In this document: positions 58,052-64,000 of the stretch, one piece after another
Layout of the letters: each line of letters starts with the position of its first letter
Position numbering within the stretch: position 1 is the first letter of the stretch
Assembly: GCA_013420905.1 (NCBI GenBank)
Contig: JAAXNY010000016.1
Span: 1,302,001-1,366,000, forward strand
Direction: 5' to 3'
Length of the DNA: 64,000 nucleotides
DNA from: Collybia mongolica
Lineage: Eukaryota > Basidiomycota > Agaricomycetes > Agaricales > Clitocybaceae
Notes under the pieces: model-generated
Database searches by the model: none
What the model was told of the DNA's origin: nothing
The model's input: only the letters and a program-made list of their open reading frames with translations
Program-made: the position numbers and the translations under genes

Positions 58052-58641
58052 GGTAATAGAGACAATAAGAAAGATGGAAATTTGAGAGTAGAGACTGTAT
58101 GTGTACGATAAAAAGTGTACTGGATTGGGCTGAAGAAAAATCGGACATCTTTTATAGTGTTGTGAAAGCCAAAAGAAAAAAATATTGTCCAAGGACATGC
58201 ACCTTCCATGTTCAGGCCGCAGACAACTTTGACTCGGTGAAAAGTAGAAACAAGGAATGTGACTGCCTGGAGGCTGTTTATGAACCGAAAATTCAAATAA
58301 GTTGACATACAGACGTAACTTACCTGTGTTTCAGATCCTAGCCTCATTGTAGGGTTCTCCAGTGTGAATGGGGAAGCAGACATTAGTAGTCACATTACAG
58401 ACCATCATTGCAAGGATTGACAAAGTATGCTGTATACTACAGTTGAATAGTATGCGGCGAGATGAGAAGAGGCAAGGACTGATCTTAATCTAACACATTG
58501 TGATTAGATCTTCGTGTAATCAGCGTGACACCAATTCTACTCTACCCTACCCAGCCGCGCCAAAAGTAGGACCCTTAATCCGGTAAACAAACCCTACCCT
58601 GCCCTACTCCTACCCTACCCGTGTTTCCGAAAGGGGCCTTA

Positions 58642-59708
58642 AGGATCAAGAAGACGCGAAGAGTGAGGTTATCTATATCCTATTTTGTAATCGTCCAAAA
58701 TCGTACATCATCTACGTTTCCAGCTCTTGACCAGTAAGGGCTGGTCTATAGGGAGGCGTATACGCAAATTCAAATTCCAAAATATGTACCCTATGTGTGT
58801 GTGGAGCCTTTCGTTTAAGCCCCGAATCGGACGGTCCTGGATGGTCGCGGTTGTCCATTTTGCGACTTCTTCACACAACCCGGTCACGTGATTATTGTGC
58901 CACAGTTTTTTTGAAGTTCGACGTGGTGAATGCTGACGATTCTTGAGGGGGGCGCATGACCATCCATGCTGGAAACCCGTCTCCATTCGCAAGAAACGAT
59001 ATCAAATCTAACTGAAACGACAGGCGTGAAAGACTAATTTACGGCCCAAATACTTCGAAAGTCCGTACAATGCCCACATCAAAACAATATGAGTACTTAC
59101 CACCCCCGTCGGCGCTCCTTCGTTTCCGGACCTATCAGAGAAGACCCCACTATTGTCGCAAAGAACGAAGAGTCTCAACCTTCCAGAACCACTTGGTGCT
59201 TGCCGTTTGCGAGGAAGTGCACTCCCTCGGTAAATGTTCTGACAGTTTCTTGTTTACTACAATGCAGGGATCCGAACGTCTTTGTCAACCGTTCCGGGTT
59301 AGAACGAAATTACTCGAGGCCCATGCAGGAAGGGCAGACATATGGTCTGCGACGGCTGGGAAATGGTCCATCTCAGTAGCTACTATTTCAAGGGCACAGT
59401 GGCTAATGCGCCACATTTCTGTCCTATCTCTCTGACATTAACTCTCACAGGCTCCCGACTCGGGGCAGCTCTTTTCAAGCGCCTAGACTACCTCACCACC
59501 GGGGTCCTACTGGGTGCTTGATGTGTGCTGTATAATAATAACTACATGTTCTGGACAATTATAGCGAACTCTATTGCCGGATGGAACACATGGGTACCCA
59601 GGCGTTCATTCCGCGGATTCGTGCGACAGTATGGACTATATAATCGACGACCATTGTTCTTTTACGTTCCCCATAATCGGACGCAACACACTTTCCTGTG
59701 AGCGGGTG
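58642..59708. other. intergenic region upstream of the chitinase gene
   Basis: Frames on both strands up to 121 codons lack motifs. The right part should contain the chitinase promoter. Nothing else is recognised. Confidence 0.4.
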
Positions 59709-62700
59709 ATGGTATTCCTTTTTGATTACCTCTGGCGTGGTACCTACCTCATAGCTGGGTTATTTTTCCTAGCTCTAGCGTTAGCTACGGGTGAGTCTGT
59801 GAACACGTTTGCAACGCTCAGAGTTGATTTCGATTGTGTTGAGATTGTACCACTGCTACTGTTGGATCTCCGTATAGCACATGGCAAGCATGTTTTTCTG
59901 CCCCATACATTCCCCCTGCTGACCTGGTCGCAGTTTCGATATTTACACCAACGCTGGACTCACAGCCGCCCAATTTTCGACCTATAATCCCGGCCTTGAT
60001 TGTTCCTTGCTCCAGATTGGTAAGTCAGCATGGCTCCCAGGACCCACACTTGAGAGTATTGACTCACTACACCAATATATGTAGGCCAGAAAGTCTGCAT
60101 ATCTCCTGGATCACTTCCGTCCAGCAGCCCCGGTCCATCTCAGAATGGTACTTGCGCCCAGTACTTCGTGGCCCCTCAAGACTCGTGTTTCGGTTAGTTA
60201 ATGCCAGGTCTACCTTCCCTGATTCTTACAGTTATGGTCCATATAGCGATTGGGACCAAATTCCACATCACAGTTGACCAGATAGAATCCTCCAACACAA
60301 ATACCTATAAATGGAAAGGTGAGCCAACTGTTTTCCCATTTACTGTTCCGTTTACATTTTATGTATTACCCACAGGATGCGCCAGCTTGCAAATTGGCCA
60401 GGTCATGTGCGTCTCTCCTGGAGACCCGCCTCCTATCCCGTATGTATTCCACTTTCGTGGACTGATTATCTGATTGTATAGACTCATTACAGTGTGGACC
60501 GGAGAGCCCAGGAAATGCAACATGCCCATTGAAAGCGTGTTGCAGTGCTTTCGGATTTTGCGGTCTCACGGAAGATTTCTGTACTACATCTGTGCGTGTC
60601 TTGTTCCCTTTCACGTTCATGAAGCGTTTTCTTATTGGAGACCTTCAGGGCCCGAATCCTTGGTACCGACTTGCACATACTAGTTGGCGTAATCTCATCA
60701 GGTCCGATTTTACAGCATATCAAACTGTTTCATGCCATCACTTCCCAGCTGCGGTGGTTTCTCATCCAGACGGAATGTAGCCTACTACGGCGGGTTTGGA
60801 GATAGACGTAACTGTGAGACGAACATTGCTCCAAACCAGATCGATTGGTCCCCATATACGCACGCCCACTTTGCATTTGCAACTATATCCCAGTCTTTCG
60901 AGATTCGTAAGCAATCAGGGACCTTAAAGTCAACGCCAACTCACAAACGGTGCTGTGTACAGAGCTCGAAGATGACGATGCGTCGCTTCTCCAACAACTA
61001 ACAGATGCGAAGCAGCGTGTCCCTGGTTTGAAAGTCGTCATTGCGCTTGGTGGTTGGGATTTTTCGTAAGTCTGTCGTTGTGGTCTTAAGTGAGCAGTAA
61101 ATAAAACTTGATCGGGTAGGGAGGCAGTTCCGACGAAAGACCTCTTCTCGGTAATGATCTCAACTACTGCCAATAGGGCAGCCTTCATCTCCTCTGTAAA
61201 AGCCTTCCTCACTCAATACAAACTGGACGGAATAGGTACGTTTCAAGTCTGCAGGCGTACTAAGCATGTTACTAATGTCCTGTAGACATCGATTTTGGTG
61301 TGTTCTTTGGCGCTCTGGTAGCAAAGTCCAATAAATCTCACTCATGAGACACGTATAAAGAATACCCAGCTGCGATTGAACGTAATGCCCCAGCAACAGG
61401 CGCGTCTGAATCGGTTGGACGAGATGACGGTGTTAACAACTTTTTCAGATACTCCCAATCTCACATCGTTTTTCATGGAATTGAGGTCCGCCTTGCCAAC
61501 GCAAATTATCTCATGTGGTACGTAATACACTTAATTTGTTCTGGAGATGATATATTCATTATGGTATATCAGCCACTCCTGCAGGATATTGGTTCTTGAA
61601 GGGATTTGAGATCGACAAGATTGCCAGTCAAGTGACGTACCTGAATATGATGTATGTCAAATTTTACCAAAGCTCCCTGTATTGGAGAACTCATTCACCG
61701 CACAGCTTATGATTATCATGGCGCATGGGATACAAATATCACTGGCCAAGCTCCCGTTGCAAGTCCGCACACATCTATACTTGATATGCGTGATAGTGTC
61801 TTGTTAACACACGCGCTGGTATTAATCTCTCGAAAGGTGTGCTTTACTGAAACTCTGCAACGTATTTCTTGTTAATAACGCGCCTTAGTCAACCTGGGTA
61901 AGTAATCCGATCCACAATTGCTGGATCAGGGGTTATTAATCATATCCCAGGACTAGCAAGATATGCCCGCACATATAAACTTGCCGAACCTGCGTGCACC
62001 GGATACAATTGCACGGTAAGCAACTTTGTCACTCGTGTTGTCTAAGACCCCTTCATCCTTGAACAAGATGACTGGTGGCGGTTTCCGCGGCCCCTGTACC
62101 GCAACTTCTGGTATTTTGGCGCAGTTCGAGGTTGAAGGTCTTATGAACTCTGGGATCAGCCCACGCCTGGATCCTGCAAGCCAAACTTATTGGTTTGATG
62201 ATCCGGTATGTTACTATTCTATCTTCCTTTCTATATCGTATCAATAGTCCCAGAATGGTTCCTTGGTTACTTTTGATCTTGCGGACACATGGCAGTAAGT
62301 TTGTCAGCTCCCCCCTCCTCAATCAATGTGACCTGGTTCCAGAGCAAAGGAAAATTTTGCAGCAACCAGTTGTTTTGGTGGCACATTTGTCTGGTAAGTC
62401 GTTCAAGAACTAATTTGCGCAAATCATTTATGGGTTTCCAACCAGGTCATTGGACCAAGTTATTCCAGGAGTAAGGCATGATGCAGCTTGCTTCAGGTAG
62501 CCTTCTAATTTAAATTTTTCAGGGTGTGGGTTCAGGGGGAGGTTCAGGCAGTGGCGATCCACCGACCTACACTGAGATCGTTTGGAGTCCGTTTTTCTTT
62601 CCTTTGCTCATGGTTTTGAGTGCTCATGTTTCCCAGACCCAAACCCTTATCCGAGCCCCGGCGCCCCCTCCGAGACATTTGTGCAGTCTGCAGGAACTTT

Positions 62701-64000
62701 CGTCTCTACAGGCGTCACAGTTGTACCTACCACTACCACCACGCTCACACTGACCTTTGTCAATGGTGCCTGGACAGAAACCGTTATTGGTAGCACAGTT
62801 GTATCGGGAACCACTAGTAGGACTACTGGAACGAAGGTCCACCCTGCGACAACGTCTTTGCATACTACCACAAGGACTTTGGTTTCTACCATTACTAGGA
62901 TATCTACTGTCACCAAGACCGCAACGACAGTTGACATTCCCGTCCTCCGCAGACTACCACCGTCACAATCGACGGATTCCCAATCACTTTGAACTCCGGA
63001 GGGACACCAATCAACACGCCAGCCCCGACATTTATTACCCAGCCCAGTGCAATAACACCCAGTTGGAGTACGTGTTCTACCTTACCACGTTTACTAATTA
63101 TTTTCTGATGTCCTGCGCGCAGCATTGAACATTTTCCCGCCAGAAAGCGCATCCACTGTTACGTTCACAGCCCCACTCACGGATAGCCCCACATACAGCT
63201 CAGAGGTTCCTGTGCCGAAGACATCCAATGAGCCAGCCACGGTTACCGGTCCTAGCGACGACCATACTCGGTGTGATCCTACTATCAACGTTTGGAATCT
63301 CATTTTCGGAGGGGCTATCTCAGGCTGTTTGCCTATTGATGTCGGTATTGTACACGGGATCACCCCCAAACCCATCAAGCCACCTAACTGGACAGGGCTG
63401 TGGACAGATCCATTCCCTCTGCCTACAGGACCTCCAGGTGGTGGGGGGGACCCAGGCAACACGAACACCCAGACGTCTACGACCAGCTCAACATCCACGA
63501 CCAGTTCAACATCCACTTCTGCTTGTGCTCAGCGTACTGCGCATTACAACCTCCCAGACGATCCCGAGAATGCTGATTTCGTATTGCACGGCACTGATCC
63601 AACCTACCGCAAGCGGGACGTTCATCCTCCTGCTGAACCCCGCCGTAAGTGACGATTTTGTAACGCTTCACCCACGTAACATGGGTCTACAGATAAATCA
63701 AGTACTCCTACCGGGCCAAATGTTGCCAATATCAGTACTACAATCCATTACCAAAGAACGTTTCCCGAGGGACCCTCGTTGTAAGTCGCTTTGTCGATGA
63801 TATACCTCATATACACATGTTTGTTTTCAGCTTTATCGATACAGGGTTGTGGTCCCGGCGCCCAAGTAGTCTCCCCGACGTTCGTGGAATTGGGCGCCGG
63901 GAAGTTTTATACCGTTGGTAGTCAGGTCACTGGGGAGACTACCACCAACCTCGACGCTTATATGGTTCAAAGCAGGCCTGAAAAGGAAAAAGTTCGTGAG
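59709..64000 (+). CDS. GH18 chitinase with two LysM domains and a hevein-like domain, 3' end outside the window
   Basis: Many short exons. ATG 59709 opens a hydrophobic signal peptide (YLIAGLFFLALALAT). LysM 1 follows (CTTATVGSP, then FDIYTNAGLTAAQFSTYNPG, QKVCISPG), then LysM 2 (CAQYFVAPQDSCF, IGTKFHITVDQIESSNTN, QIGQVMCVSPGDPP), then a chitin-binding type-1/CBM18 segment (CPLKACCSAFGFCGLTEDFC near 60500-60595). The GH18 barrel starts RRNVAYYGGFGDRRNC. It includes VPGLKVVIALGGWDFS, the catalytic DGxDxDxE (LDGI at 61226, DIDF at 61285, glutamate codon split by an intron at 61298-61360), YDYHGAWDTN and YARTYKLAEPACTGYNC. A Thr/Ser-rich linker lies near 62650-62950. This is the layout of large subgroup C (zymocin-related) fungal chitinases, which hydrolyse chitin outside the cell. 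The phases around 61640-61700 and 61800 do not fit cleanly, so the gene may be damaged. Confidence 0.8.

Larger units (their letters stand above)
55312..58638. mobile_element. PIF/Harbinger transposon, 3327 bases, two genes
   Basis: The element starts GGCCCCTTTCGGAAACACGA and ends with the matching inverted sequence, CGTGTTTCCGAAAGGGGCC. It is flanked by TTA at 55309-55311 and 58639-58641, the three-base duplication diagnostic of PIF/Harbinger. The terminal repeats are imperfect beyond the first 20 bases but both remain rich in GTAGGGTAG-like units. Inside are a DDE transposase gene on the plus strand and a Myb/SANT-like gene on the minus strand, in a convergent arrangement typical of two-gene Harbinger elements. 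Confidence 0.93.

Noticed and set aside
1..64000. CRISPR arrays, operons, ribosome binding sites, riboswitches
   Set aside because: The window is clearly eukaryotic. No direct-repeat/spacer array or bacterial-type signal is present, and I could not find a convincing tRNA by eye.

Overview
The window looks like nuclear DNA of a filamentous basidiomycete, probably an Agaricomycete. Genes are split by many 45-70 base GT-AG introns, some very short, and the protein families are typical of mushrooms: F-box/leucine-rich proteins, a Gly-rich anchored surface protein, a Prf1-like HMG-box factor, a GH18 chitinase with LysM and hevein-like domains, and DUF3433-type membrane proteins. All gene models here were spliced by eye from reading frame, GT/AG sites and family motifs.

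Layout. 0.7-8.8 kb (minus strand): a double F-box protein, a second F-box-like protein and a 13-exon flavin monooxygenase. 11-14.6 kb: a GFA/CENP-V-like protein, a GNAT acetyltransferase and a Vps68/TMEM50 protein. 14.5-18.8 kb: an old, decayed direct duplication on either side of an unrecognised multi-exon gene or gene remnant. 19.3-20.4 kb: the Gly-rich surface protein. 22.4-23.8 kb: myo-inositol oxygenase with a 10-base microexon. 24.0-32.2 kb: a tandem duplication of a divergent gene pair (multi-spanning membrane protein and dihydrofolate synthase). 34.4-35.1 kb (minus strand): a small secreted precursor with ten copies of the pentapeptide GAPGW, many followed by KR/RR, built from alternating phase-0 exon modules. 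This is the strongest candidate for an undescribed system. 38.0-39.9 kb: a DUF3433-type membrane protein.

40.7-48.5 kb is a repeat-rich island. It holds GGAATTCC-type palindrome clusters around a decayed gene made of about seven exon-like modules at a 160-base period, an apparently intact Tc1/mariner element (43,663-45,270, TA target duplication, 212-base terminal repeats), and a degenerate 1.7-kb inverted-repeat element. 49.3-51.1 kb: the HMG-box factor, with about 4 kb of repeat-rich, homopolymer-rich DNA upstream. 55.3-58.6 kb: a complete PIF/Harbinger element with TTA target duplication and two divergent genes, the transposase carrying one in-frame stop. 59.7 kb to the right edge: the large GH18 chitinase gene, which runs out of the window.

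The genes do not form one pathway. Apart from the duplicated pair and the two genes inside the Harbinger element, neighbours look functionally unrelated.
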